From Saxidomus purpurata (lineage: Eukaryota; Mollusca; Bivalvia; Venerida; Veneridae): a DNA stretch of 64,000 nucleotides. The DNA lies in the NCBI GenBank assembly GCA_022818135.1, contig JAFMSR010000018.1:3496331-3560330 (forward strand). The letters are read 5' to 3'. Made by a program: the position numbers and the translations under genes. Under the pieces are notes generated by a model. It made no database searches, had not been told where the DNA came from, and was given only the letters and a program-made list of their open reading frames with translations. Positions 8,419 to 19,525 of the stretch are shown piece by piece (position 1 is the stretch's first letter; each line of letters starts with the position of its first letter).

Positions 8419-11400
8419 GTATTTATGAAACATTTTTTTTTGTTAGTGAATCAATTGAATGTTGGACATAACATTAAATAATAAATACTATCAGTCTTAT
8501 ATTCATTATTTAAAGTTAGCAATATACCAATAATGAAAAGCATAAGTTTATGCAAACTTTTGAACCAACCGTACAGATGTGTTTGGTGGCCTTACAATGA
8601 GAGGAAACCATAGATGAAGGAGAAAACCCACCTGCCAGCTCTGGTGACCAACTGACCATCTACCATCTCATGTATTACCCAGACACGTAGCTGGGATGAG
8701 TAGCAAGTGTTCTAACCGCTGTGCTAACTTGAGAAATACATTTAAATTTGTTTCATAGATTTTTGAAGCTCAGGAGAAAACAAGACATATGATGGTATTG
8801 TTGGCAAGACTTCAGAAGAACAAACAGATACTGCAAACTCTTAAATGTGAAGACAAGTCAATCTGGGACCAAAAACTAAAGGAGGTTCTTTCTATTAAGG
8901 CAAGTACTACTCCAACAAGAAGTGAGCAAATGAAAAGAAAAGTATTATTTAATATTAATGTTTTTGAAAAAGAGTTGAGAATTTTTTGTCACCCCAAACA
9001 ATGTAAGTTTTTAAAACATGCTAAAGAATCCTGTCATAAGCTCGAATATCTGACAAAGCAGTCAATTAACAATATTCATAATATAAACATGATAAATGTA
9101 TTTAAGTTATTATCTTGTAATATATTTAGATAAGAAATTTATCAATGAAAAAGACAGTTTTAGCATTTTGACTTAAGTTAATACTATAGACACAGTCACA
9201 GGCTATCATACCAGCTGGGACCAAGAATAGCCTGCATGTCATTGCAGTTGATATAAATGTTCACTTCTTTTATCAATAATGACGTTGATTTTATTGGAAG
9301 ATCTCTGTAAGAAATTCAACCGGGTTTAATAGGTAAAAGTGAGGGTTGTCATAAGAGCGCATAAACTAACTTATTAATAATTTGACAGGCTGAACTTGAA
9401 AATGTCCAGAAGGAATTGACCAGTGAAGATAATGTGAGACATCTCAAGGCAAAAGTTGTACAAAGGAAAAAGAAAAGGGTATGTGCTAGTTTATGTGTTT
9501 TTCAATTTCGTTTCAAGCCAACATTCAGTAATTTGCTTACTAGTTCGCTCTTAAAATTTTTCATCATTTGGTATGTGGCCTAATTGACTTAAAAGCCTGC
9601 ATTATATACAGGTATGGCTGATATTTCGAGGTACCAATGTTTTTCTTTAATAATACAGTACTAAGATACTGGTTCAGTCTGTGAAAGAGGATAAAAGTCA
9701 GTGATAGAAGTAAAAAGTGATAAGTAAGTCTGAACATGTTACAGGAAAATAAGTGGATATGTTCATGTATTTTGGGAAAGTAAGTGTAAGAATGTTATGG
9801 GGAAGGGGCTAATTAGAATAGTATATGCATACTAATGGGAAATTAGTGTAAGCACATTGTGAAAGAGTATAGTGTATGAATATTATGTGAAAATAAGAGT
9901 TAACATAATGTAGGAAAATACGTGTGAATGTATTTTTTAGAAATTAAATGTACAATGTATATGACCTTATGAACTTTTTCTCCTAGTAACATGATCAGGT
10001 ACCGGTATATTTTATGAGCTGTGTAAAGTAACTGCTCTGTTCATTGTAGTTGTTCGTGATAGAGCTGCGGCCTCATTTTCATAATATTTTTTTTAATGCT
10101 CATTCCTAGATGTGACATACTTCAGGGTCACATGTCAGTTCAATAATTTGAATAGTCTTTATCCAGTCATCCCATAATGTGGTTTATGAGTACATGTATA
10201 ATGGCTTGAACACGTTTGATGAGCAGTCAAATCCATGACATGCTTTTGAGTTATGTCCCTAGCATCGCAGAAATTTTACCAAGTCAGCGATGTTTGCAAA
10301 TTAATAGTTATTTCACTCATCTCAGAGTCTGGTCACAATCTTCATATACTTGCAGATTAGTATTATCAGCAGCATTGCCAGAGTCATGATGAATTTATAA
10401 AATTGCTACTGTTAATATGCTACATATGTATTACTCACATTGCATTATGTACAGTTAGATTAAGCCTAACGTGGCAAGCAGATTAGGTGACAGTTTGTTA
10501 TGTGTATTGTTTTTATTCGACACAAGATTCTGTGTTACTGTTTTGTACTCAGATATTTCCTTAATATTTGACAGTAATTAAGGAACTGATTTAAACTTCT
10601 TTAAGCACGGGAACGAGAACATAGTTTAAAGTCCCAGGATCACGATTGCAAGTAGCTCTTATTTTACTGGCAGAAATGAAATCTCTTTCATTCTTTGTGC
10701 CAAAGACTTCCTAACTTTTCTTTTTAAATAGGTAAGTACACACGTAAGAAAAACAGGAAAGTGTTTTTTAATGGTATTGCAAAAAATAAGACTAGTAAAC
10801 GAAAGAAAGGTGTAACGTCAACATTGTTTAAGTGTAAATATAACCTGGTTCTGTCATTGTCCTATCAGTAAATTCAACGTGGTCCTGGGACTTTAAACAG
10901 GTTAAGACAGTGTTTAGATTTTTGTAGAGCATTTTTGTATAAGCACTATTGTGTTATTATTATTACTGAAGCATACAGAAATATTGTTTGATTTTCAGTG
11001 AGCAAACATGTTGATTGACACATATCTCGTGGATGAATTTGCAAATTCTTGCATATCCTTTATTTGTATCCTCTGTTGATAACACAGTTCATGTTTAAAA
11101 TTGAACAGTTTCTACAAACTGTTAAACTTCAGTCAATGATAAAAAAATGTAGATTTTTATGGAAAAAAAAACTGTCTTGTCGTATTATTTTACAACCTTT
11201 GGAGTACATTGTATATGAGACGTATCATACAGTTGGTTGAACAGTTTGTTGCCAATATATATTCATAGGCTCCCTGTAGGTGTGCATGACTTGATTATCC
11301 CCGCCAAAGGCGGAGGGATATTGTTTTGGCCTTGTCTGTGACTGATTGTCAGTCCGTCCATCTGGAGTCATAACTCAAGAACCTTTGGATAGAATTTCAT

Positions 11401-14400
11401 GAAACTTAAAATAAGTATATAATATGATAATGCCATAGTAACTAAGTTGTTGATACTGCAAGTGGCAGAGTTATTGTAAATACACTAAGACAAATGATCA
11501 CTATTGAGCCAAATATTCACATCATGGAGACTATGTGCAATATACATGTTTCAACCAAGCCTGCTCAAAGTCAAGGTCCCATTTAGGGTTAAAGGTCATG
11601 TTTCTATATCTGGTAATCTCCCAAACCTTTTGAATAATGTGCTTTAAACTTTGGTAAATGCTAATCAGATGGAGAGAATGTGAAGAAATTGTTTCCCAAC
11701 TAAGCTTGACTGGAGGTTAAGGTCATACCTAGAAGTCAAAGGTCTCCTTAGCCTTTTTAAGGATTTTCATGAAACTAAGGTCAAATGTTAATCACATCAT
11801 GATGAAAAAGGTGATGGTCACTCTTTTGGTCAAAGGTTATGTGACTGTATCTCCCAAACCCCTTGAATGATTTGCATGAAACTTGAGTCATGCATTCATC
11901 TCATCCCATCATATTTGGTTGGGGAATTTTTATTACATGGCAATACTCTATCCATTTGTTTCTGTAATTTGTGAATAAACAGCATCCGATCAACATTGTA
12001 GAATAAGAGGTGAAACAGTGAATAGTGATTAATACAGTACAAAACATCATGCAGTTACTGGTACAGCTTCAGATAAAATGTATCATTTGCTTAAAGAAGT
12101 GAAATTTAGAAGAATTTAATTCCAATTTAGTGGAAGCTTTACTTATCAGTCATCACTCATAATATTCAACAACAAATGACCTACATTGTCATTTATTGTT
12201 GAAACTCGTACATTTTACATCAAATTGTATGTACCTGTATTTATAATTTAATTTTTATTTTTTTAAGTACAGACAACATTGTATGAAAAAATGTAGCTTC
12301 ATTTTGCCTGACAGTGTTCTTTTACTGCCTTACATTTGTCAATTTTGCCTAACTGTATATTATCTACTGCCTAACTACAGGAGAGGTTGAGACAACGTAA
12401 AGAGGATATGTACAGACAGCATGAAGAGGAGCTGGCAAACATAGAACGTAAAAATGCGGAGATAGATAAAGCTATGCAGCAGTTGGTGGAGAAGCAGAAA
12501 CTTGAAAAACAGGTGCTGAAAATATTGGACCTTGTTATTATGCTAGCATTATTGTTCTCCCTGCACAGGGGTGAGTGGATCTGCAGGTTGTTAAACAGCC
12601 ACTTTTTTGATGGACGGGAATTTTGATGTGTGTTTTTTGCACACAGGCGGGGTTGAGAATTTATTCAGGCTCACCCCAGTGACTAGAAAAAAAATGATAC
12701 ACACGCCCCATAGAATAGACTTTATCCACAGCAGTCGAGAATTAGACAAAGCTGTTGCGAGGGAATTGAACAACAGTAGACTTTGTACTACTGATTACAC
12801 TAGCAAGGGTAGTTGATTTAGACAATAAATGGTATGACGTGACTTGAAAATGGATTAGTCCATTTACAGCATAAAACAGGGTCAGGGTTAAAAGCATTAA
12901 AAATGTGTGTAATTATTGTAGGAAAAAGATATGCAGAAGGAAGCAGACGAGATACTCAGTCAAGTAAGGAAGAAGCTGTCGGAGGCAAATAAATCCATAC
13001 AAGTTGTAAACAACCTGCAAAAACTTCGTAAATTGCGTACTGACAGACTTGAAAGACAAGGTAAAACATTCACCTACACTTAACATTGATTGCACTTTCA
13101 TACTGAGAACTGCTGTGCAACCTCTCTTAATTGTCAGATTTATTCACTCAGATCTTTGACTTTTTCTGAGTTTTCCAGTGGAAATTTTTGACACATTTTA
13201 AGCTCAGTCATGAATGTCACAGTAGCGATTATTCATTTTTTTGGCAGTTGAATAACACTTTGACAAATATTTGAGAGAGTAATGATATATCTGGGGTTAT
13301 GGTTTCAATAAAAGGATTTTTTTAAAACTAAATGTTATGTTAATTAGAACCTAATTAGGAGTCACGGTTCCTTACGTAGTGTCAAATAGTTCTGACAAAC
13401 TTAAAATAGAATCTAGAGACTCCTTACTTGAACGAATAAATTTTAATCAAAACATTTATCTATCTGTCAGTTAATTATCAGCGAATTGATGGTCAATTGT
13501 TTCAATATTTGTGTTGTATTTAGGTGTTTTGCATATGTATGAGTCACAAGGACATAGCTCAACCAACAGATTGATGTTTGAAGCCAAACTTTCTAATGTG
13601 ACAGAGTTACTGAACAAACAGCTTGAAATATACAGGGCAGAAGAGGCTGCATTAAAGGTACTTCTAGTGAAATGTTTGGTTGACACACCTGACCTTCTAG
13701 GACACACCTTACTCTTCTAGGTTACACCTTTTTAAGTTGACCTAGAATTCTAGGTCATACCTGGCAAATGTTTTGTTAACCTTCTTGGTAACACCTGACA
13801 AATGTTTGACTTACCTTCTAGGTTACACCTGACAAAGGTTTTGTTTACCTTCCAGGTTACACTTGACAATGGTTTAGTTCATCTTCTAGGTTACACTTGA
13901 CAAAGATTTTGTTTAAATTCAGCGCCACTCACAACTGTCAGTTTGATTCTATCTTAAACCAAGTGCTCATGTACAAGGAAGCTAGCCAGTCTGTCTGTAG
14001 GGGATTGATGTTTGTATCCTTGAACATTACAGAGTGACAAACCAGTGAAACCTACATGACTACATTTATATTAAACCATGTAATGAAAATTTGTTCGGAG
14101 TGGACAGTAGAGTTTTTGTTAAGATTTGAAATATTGTTATTTTGAGGTCCAATGAGGGAGGTCACAACTCTTACCAGTTTTTCACAGAAAAGAAACACAA
14201 AAATTTTAACTTAAATGTGTTTATATTCATATATTCAGTTTAATACATTGTATTAAGATGATCTCTTTCCATATGATTGTATATATTTTTGTCAGTTTCT
14301 AGGTACATGTGAACTGCTTTTTTTTAAGGTTCACTTAGAAACAGAACAAGAAGAAACTAGAGAGAAAGAAAGAGAAAAGGCCAGACTTAGAATGATAGAA

Positions 14401-17400
14401 AAACAAAAACGTGAGAGAAAAAAGGAAGAAAAGATGTTATTTGGAGATCAGAGTAAGTGTATGTGGGTCTTAGAGTTAAAATATTTTTCTGATACCAATA
14501 ACATTTGTCTGGTTTTTGAGTGGTTAGTTTTTAGCTCGACTATTCGAAGAATAAGGAGACTATTGCACTCGCCCCAGCGTCGGCGTCGGCGTCGGCGTCT
14601 GCGTTGGTTAAAGTTTTTCATAAAGTCAAATATCTTGAATACTATCAAAGGTATTGACTTGAAACTCAAACTATATGTTTACCATCAACATCTTCACCTG
14701 AGGAAACAATCCCCATAACTCTGTTTTGATTTTTGACAGATTTATGCCCCTTTTTAACTTAGAAATTTTGGTTAAAGTTTTTTATAAATTCAAATATCTT
14801 GAATACTATCGAAGGTATTGACTTGAAACTCAAAGTATGTGTCTACCATCAACATCTTCACCTGAGGAAACAATCCCCATAACTCTGTTTTGATTTTTGA
14901 CAGATTTATGCCCCTTTTTAACTTAGAATTTTTGGTTAAAGTTTTTTATAAATTCAAATATCTTGAATACTATCAAAGGTATTGACTTGAAACTCAAAGT
15001 ATGTGTCTACCATCAACATCTTCGCCTGAAGAAACAATCCCCATAACTCTGTTTTGATTTTTGACAGATTTATGCCCCTTTTTGAATTAGAATTTTTGGT
15101 TACATTTTTTTATAAAGTCAAATATCTATAGGTATTGACTTGAAACTCAAACTATATGTTTACCACCAACATTTACACCAGAGGAAACAATCCCCATAAC
15201 TCTGTTTTGATTTTTGACAGATTTATGCCCCTTTTTACCTAAGAATTTTTGATAAAAGATTTTATAAAGGCAAATATTTTGAATACTTTCAAAGGTATTG
15301 ACTTGAAACTGAAATTATGTGTCCACCATCAACATCTTCACCTGAGGAAACAATCCCCATAACTCTGTTTTGATTTTTGTTAGATTTATGCCCCTTTTTA
15401 ACTTAGAATTTTAGTTAAAGATTTTTATAAAGTCAATTCTTGAATACTATCAAACGTATTGACTTGAAACTTAAAATGTATGTTTACTATCAACATCTTC
15501 ACCAATGTTTTTGATTTTTGACATATTTATGCTCCTTTTTAACTTAGAATTTTGTCACAGTTTTTACCAGACATTATTAGAAATACTCGAAATGGCTTAC
15601 TTTTGAAATGTCATAGAATAATTATGCAGCATGCAGCGGGCATGCTTTTTTAATTTTAAACATATTAATTTTGAAACGTTACAAAGTTATTCATGATCAA
15701 ATATACAAGGTCATGTATTTCTTTGAAATTATCCCCCCCCCTCTTCTCCCCCCAGTTGGCTTACAGAATCCAGAGTAAGGCAACGCATGTATTGTACATT
15801 TACATAGGTCTTTGAACAAGTTTCATATCTTTGACCTTAATTCTGATAGACAATTACACAAAACACCAGGTCCTGTTCTTAGACAAAAAAAACATTTTAC
15901 CGACAAGCTTTCGAATAGTCGAGCGTGCTGTCATGAGACAGCTCTTGTTGAAATTGAAATCTGTCATAGTCAATCAGAAGTCAGACAATTTAGAGAGGTC
16001 TCAGAAAAAGGTTTTATGATCAAAGAGCCAACCAGTAGTTTTTTATTGAAGAGTAATTTCTTCATGATTATGTTAACAAGAAGTGCCCCTAATACTAATG
16101 TTGATATAAAAACCAGAGACATAGAAAAAAAATACATAAAAGCTTTCAAATAGGTTAGACCCTGGAAAAATATCCATATTTACTGACCGCAACAACAAAA
16201 GGGAACTTGATGCAGTAATTGATTGAAAAACTGGATTTAATTTGGTTTGTGAATTTATTTTCAGTGAGGACTCCTTTTTAGCTCACCTGGCTACGCCAGG
16301 GTGAGCTTTTCTGATCCATGATTGTCCGTCGTCCGTCAACATTTGATTCAAATGACATCTCCTCTGAAACCTCTAGGCCAATGTTGATAAAACTATGCAG
16401 GAATGTTCCTTGCATGAAGCTCTACCAAAATTGTTCAAAGAATTCCATTCCATGCAGAACTCTGGTTGCTATGGCAAAAAATAGGAAAAACTTTAAAAAT
16501 CTTCTTCTCTGAAACCACAAGGCCTAGAGCTTAGATATTTGGCATGTAGCATTGTCTAGTGGACCTCTACCAAGATTGTTCAAATTATGACCCCTGGGTC
16601 AAAATTGACCCACGGGTGGGCCCTTAGTTTTTGCATAGGAATATATAGGGAAAACTTTAAAAATCTTCTTCTCTGAAACCACAAGGCCTAGAGCTTAGAT
16701 ATTTGGCATGTAGCATTGTCTAGTAGACCTCTTCCAAGATTGTTCAAATTATGACCCCCGGGTCAAAATTGACCTCGCACCGGGGGTCACTTAGTTTTGC
16801 ATAGGAATATATAGGAAAAACTTAAAAAATCTTCTTCTCTGAAACCACAAGGCCTAGCGCTTAGATATTTGGCATGTAGCATTGGCTAGTGGACCTCTAC
16901 CAATATTATTCAAATTATGAGCCCCGGGTCAAAATTGACCCCGCCTCGGGGGTCACTTAGTTTTGCATAGGAATATATAGTAAAAACTTTAAAAATCTTC
17001 TTCTCTGAAACCACAAGGCCTAGAGCTTAGATATTTGGCATGTAGCATTGGCTAGTGGACCTCTACCAAGATTGTTCAAATTATGAGCCCCGGATCAAAA
17101 TTGACCCCGCACCAGGGGTCACTTAGTTTTACATAGGCTTATATAGTAAAAACTTTAAAAATCTTCTTCTCTGAAACCACAAGGCCTAGAGCTTAGATAT
17201 TTGGCATGTAGCATTGGCTAGTGGACCTCTACCAATATTGTTCAAATTATGACCCCGGGGTCAAAATTGACCCCGCACCGGGGGTCACTTAGTTTTGCAT
17301 AGGAATATATAGTAAAAACTTTAAAAATCTTCTTCTCTGAAACCACAAGGCCTAGAGCTTAGATATTTGGCATGTAGCATTGCCTAGTAGACCTCTTTAA

Positions 17401-19525
17401 AGTTTGTTCATATTATGCCCCTGGGGTCAAAATTGACCTTGCCCGGGGGGGGGGGATCATTTGTTTTACAAAGGCGTATATAGGAAAACTTATTTGGTAT
17501 ATAACATTATCTAGTGATCTTCCACCAGGCAAGTGGACTTGTACCAAGGTGAGCGATATAGGGCCATCTTGGCCCTCTGGTTAAAATTGATGGTGGTTGC
17601 TTTAAAATAAAAAATGGAAAAATCTATTTTAGAAATGTAGCAGGTTAAGGGTTAATACAGATTTGATCTCTTTACAGAGGACCCAGTTCATGGTGACCCC
17701 TTGTACCCATTTAGACAGTACTATGATTCTGCAGGTCACAGTCTAGATGCACTGGTTGCAATCAGGTATGATAACAGGGAACCAGTCTATTGTAAAACTA
17801 GATATGTCATTCCACAATGTAATCTTGTGATTCTGTAAAATTTTATTACTGTAAATTGTGTGATATTCACAGTGAATTAATTTTCACTATTACATGTATT
17901 GTGAATTCTCCACTTCTTAAACGGAAAATTTACGTGGAAGATTGATTTCAGATCTGAGATTTACAATATGAGAATTCTCCTTCCATTAATTTTAAATTCG
18001 CAAATAAGCCTGTGTACTATCAAACCCAAGTATTTCAATGAAATTTCTGGCATTTTGATTTACATGTTAATCTGTATATGTAACCTTCATTCAATAAATA
18101 TTTTATTATTTATCCCCCCACCGAAGGCGAAGGGGATATTAGAAATGGTCTTCGTCCGTCCGTCCGTGCGCCCGTCACAATTTTGTCTGGAGCATAACTC
18201 CAAAAGTACTTGAGCGATTTTCTTCAAACTTCATACACTGACAGAGCACATTGGGAGGAAGTGCAGTGTGTAAGAACAATAACTCTACCTTGCCTACTTT
18301 TAGAGTTATTCCCCTTTATCAGATTTACTTGAAAAAAAAATTCCGGAGCATAACTCCAAAAGTACTTGAGAGATTTTCTTCAAACTTAATACACTGACAT
18401 AGCACATTGGTAGGAAGTGCAGTGTGCAAGAACAATAACTCTACCTTGCCTACTTTTAGAGTTATTCCCCTTTATCAGATTTACTTGTCCAAAGCATAAC
18501 TCCAAAAGTACTTGAGGCATTTTCTTCAAATTTAATACACTGACATAGCACATTGGTAGAAAGTGCAGTGTGCAAGAACAATAACTCTACCTTGCCTACT
18601 TTTAGAGTTATTCCCCTTTATCAGATTTACTTTAAAAGTTTTGTCCAGAGCATAACTCCAAAAGTACTTGAGGGATTTTCTTCAAACTTAATACACTGAC
18701 ATAGCACATAAATAGGAAGTGCAGTGTGCAAGAACAATAACTCTACCTTGCCTACTTTTAGAGTTATTCCCCTTTATCAGATTTACTTGTCTAAAGCATA
18801 ACTTCAAAAGTACTTGAGGGATTTTCTTCAAACTTAATACACTGACATAGCACATTGGCAGGAAGTGCAGTGTGCAAAAACAATAACTCTACCTTGCCTA
18901 CTTTTAGAGTTATTCCCTTTATCAGATTTACTTGAAAAAAAATTTCTGGAGCATAACTCCAAAAGTACTTGAGGGATTTTCTTCAAACTTAATACACTGA
19001 CATAGCACATTGGTAGGAGGTGCAGTGTGCAAGAACAATAACTCTACCTTGCCTACTTTTAGTCAAATAGAAAAATATCATACCTATACTGATAATGAAC
19101 ATTAATATAATTTTGCAAACCTTCTCTTCATTGCCTTATTCTTTTTCCACTTACTTGAAAACTGTACTCAGCATGACCATAACTATACGGCTTTTTAAGG
19201 ATTTCCTCTCACCAAGTAAAATGTACGAAAGTACAACCTTCAGGTAACTTCTTCCCGGCGGGGGGATTAACCATGTATAACATGGCTCTTGTTTTTATTA
19301 TTATTATTATTATTATTATTTGTCGTAAAATGAAGCTGCAGGCACATCAGTAAGGAAATATGTATGACGTATATTTCATTTCTGTATTTTATTTGTAGGA
19401 GAGAATGGGATGCTTATCTGACCTCGCCCGAAGTAGGCTCATGTATACCAGATGACTGGGTCTTACCCAATGTGCCCGCCTCAGATGTATGGGCAACTGC
19501 ATTAGAAAGCGGACAACCAACCTGA
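7732..19525 (+). CDS. PDCD7: PDCD7 / U11/U12 snRNP 59K protein (minor spliceosome), nine exons
   Basis: Exons: 7732-8418, 8759-8899, 9389-9478, 12381-12512, 12922-13060, 13524-13657, 14329-14452, 17678-17765, 19399-19525; total 553 aa (human PDCD7 is about 485). Phases agree at every junction. The N-terminal third is Pro/Gln/Asn-rich and disordered. The middle is a long coiled coil with motifs matching the family (QVRKKL...LQKLRKLR, IYRAEEAALKV, KLFGD-like MLFGDQ). The C terminus carries the family signature PFRQYYDSAGHSLDALVAIR and WVLPNVPASDVWATAL, the counterpart of the human C-terminal WVLPPLPSNDIWATAV. In the U11/U12 di-snRNP this protein contacts the 35K and 65K proteins and helps bridge U11 to U12 for U12-type intron recognition in the nucleus. 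The start codon has a good context (aaaATGG). One intron appears to use a GC donor. Confidence 0.9.
8605..8745 (-). repeat. SINE-like repeat in PDCD7 intron 1
   Basis: On the minus strand it begins with a tRNA-like 'gttagcacagcggttagaacac' start and contains a GGGTTTTCTCC ... GGTTTCCTCTCA segment. That segment resembles a conserved central block found in many mollusc SINEs. Family assignment is from memory of that motif. Confidence 0.5.
8759..8899 (+). CDS. PDCD7: PDCD7 exon 2, with a GC donor
   Basis: The acceptor is tttcatag. The exon encodes 47 residues of helical sequence (MMVLLARLQKNKQILQTLKC, WDQKLKEVLSIK). The only sensible 3' boundary is AAG|gcaagt, the standard form of a GC-AG donor. 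The frame continues in phase 0 into exon 3 (AELENVQKEL). Without splicing, the frame reads on to a stop at 9131-9133. Confidence 0.72.
8900..12380 (+). other. PDCD7 introns 2 and 3 outside exon 3
   Basis: Exon 3 (9389-9478) lies within this span and encodes AELENVQKELTSEDNVRHLK and a basic tail KKKR. Apart from it and the element at 11294-11950, I see only AT-rich intron. Short frames here show no domain. Confidence 0.6.
11294..11950 (+). mobile_element. Degenerate tandem-monomer element (TATCCCC-hairpin family) in PDCD7 intron 3
   Basis: It starts with the subterminal hairpin TATCCCCGCCAAAGGCGGAG, followed by 'cagtccgtccatctggagtcataactc'. Internal diverged monomers follow ('aaaccttttgaataatgtgc', 'aaaccccttgaatgatttgc'). 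It ends in a decayed 'ggttggggaattttta..acatggc' that corresponds to the 3' end of the better copy at 19255-19290. It is non-coding and non-autonomous. Confidence 0.6.
12381..14452 (+). CDS. PDCD7: PDCD7 exons 4-7: conserved coiled-coil core
   Basis: Exons are 12381-12512, 12922-13060, 13524-13657 and 14329-14452. Exon 4 ends at a non-consensus donor (CAG|gtgctg), chosen because exon 5 continues the family alignment in phase 0. Exon 5 carries ADEILSQVRKKLSEA and LQKLRKLR. Exon 6 carries IYRAEEAALKV. Exon 7 is Glu/Lys/Arg-rich and ends MLFGDQ. These are the best-conserved coiled-coil motifs of PDCD7 homologues. Confidence 0.82.
13720..13935 (+). repeat. Short tandem 'cttctaggttacacctgacaaatg' repeats in PDCD7 intron 6
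   Basis: About six imperfect copies of a roughly 35-bp unit containing CTTCTAGGTTACACCTGACA are seen. The array starts inside the read-through of exon 6 and lies wholly in the intron. Confidence 0.7.
14530..15950 (+). mobile_element. Pearl/Helitron-like non-autonomous element with about seven ~160-bp core monomers (PDCD7 intron 7)
   Basis: The 5' end is TTTAGCTCGACTATTCGAAG followed by GGCGTCGGCGTC. The core is a head-to-tail array of ~160-bp monomers beginning 'ggttaaagttttt' and ending 'gatttatgcccctttttaactta'. The 3' end is TTCGAATAGTCGAGC, the reverse complement of the 5' end. It is followed by a GCTGTC...GACAGC hairpin and CTCTTGTT. It encodes nothing. Subterminal inverted repeats plus a 3' hairpin and tandem core are the structure described for bivalve pearl elements and Helentron-derived elements. 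Confidence 0.75.
16270..17585 (+). mobile_element. Pearl/Helitron-like element, AGCTCACC family, with about six ~165-bp monomers (PDCD7 intron 7)
   Basis: The 5' end is a hairpin AGCTCACCTGGC ... GGGTGAGCT followed by 'gtccgtcgtccgtcaac'. Six or so monomers of ~165 bp share 'cttcttctctgaaaccacaaggcc'. The 3' end is AGGTGAGCGATATAGGGCC followed by the mirror arm TTGGCCCT and CTGGTT. It is non-coding and directly follows the element at 14530-15950 in the same intron. Confidence 0.78.
17678..17765 (+). CDS. PDCD7: PDCD7 exon 8
   Basis: Acceptor ctctttacag, donor AG|gtatga, phase 1 in and phase 2 out. It encodes DPVHGDPLYPFRQYYDSAGH and SLDALVAIR, the family's conserved C-terminal helix. Confidence 0.88.
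18108..19292 (+). mobile_element. Pearl/Helitron-like element, TATCCCC family, with about six ~145-bp monomers (PDCD7 intron 8)
   Basis: The 5' hairpin is TATCCCCCCACCGAAGGCGA followed by GGGGATA and a run of CGTCCGTCCG. The monomers share 'ggagcataactccaaaagtacttgag' and 'cttgcctacttttagagttattcccc'. The 3' end has CGGCGGGGGGATTAA (complementary to the 5' end), a CCATGTATAACATGG hairpin and CTCTTGTT. It is followed by an ATT microsatellite at 19293-19321. Non-coding. Confidence 0.78.
19399..19525 (+). CDS. PDCD7: PDCD7 last coding exon
   Basis: Acceptor atttgtag; the codon split AG+G restores Arg. It encodes REWDAYL, then DDWVLPNVPASDVWATAL, and ends with TGA at 19523-19525. The tail SGQPT extends slightly past the human C terminus. 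Confidence 0.9.

Noticed and set aside
8900..9133. Continuation of the PDCD7 exon 2 frame (ASTTPTRSEQMKRK...)
   Set aside because: This part has no similarity to PDCD7, is AT-rich, and ends in a stop, whereas splicing at the GC donor joins conserved sequence in frame.
14392..14718. 108-codon frame with an Arg-rich run
   Set aside because: It is PDCD7 exon 7 reading through its donor into the CGTCGG-repeat end of a transposable element.
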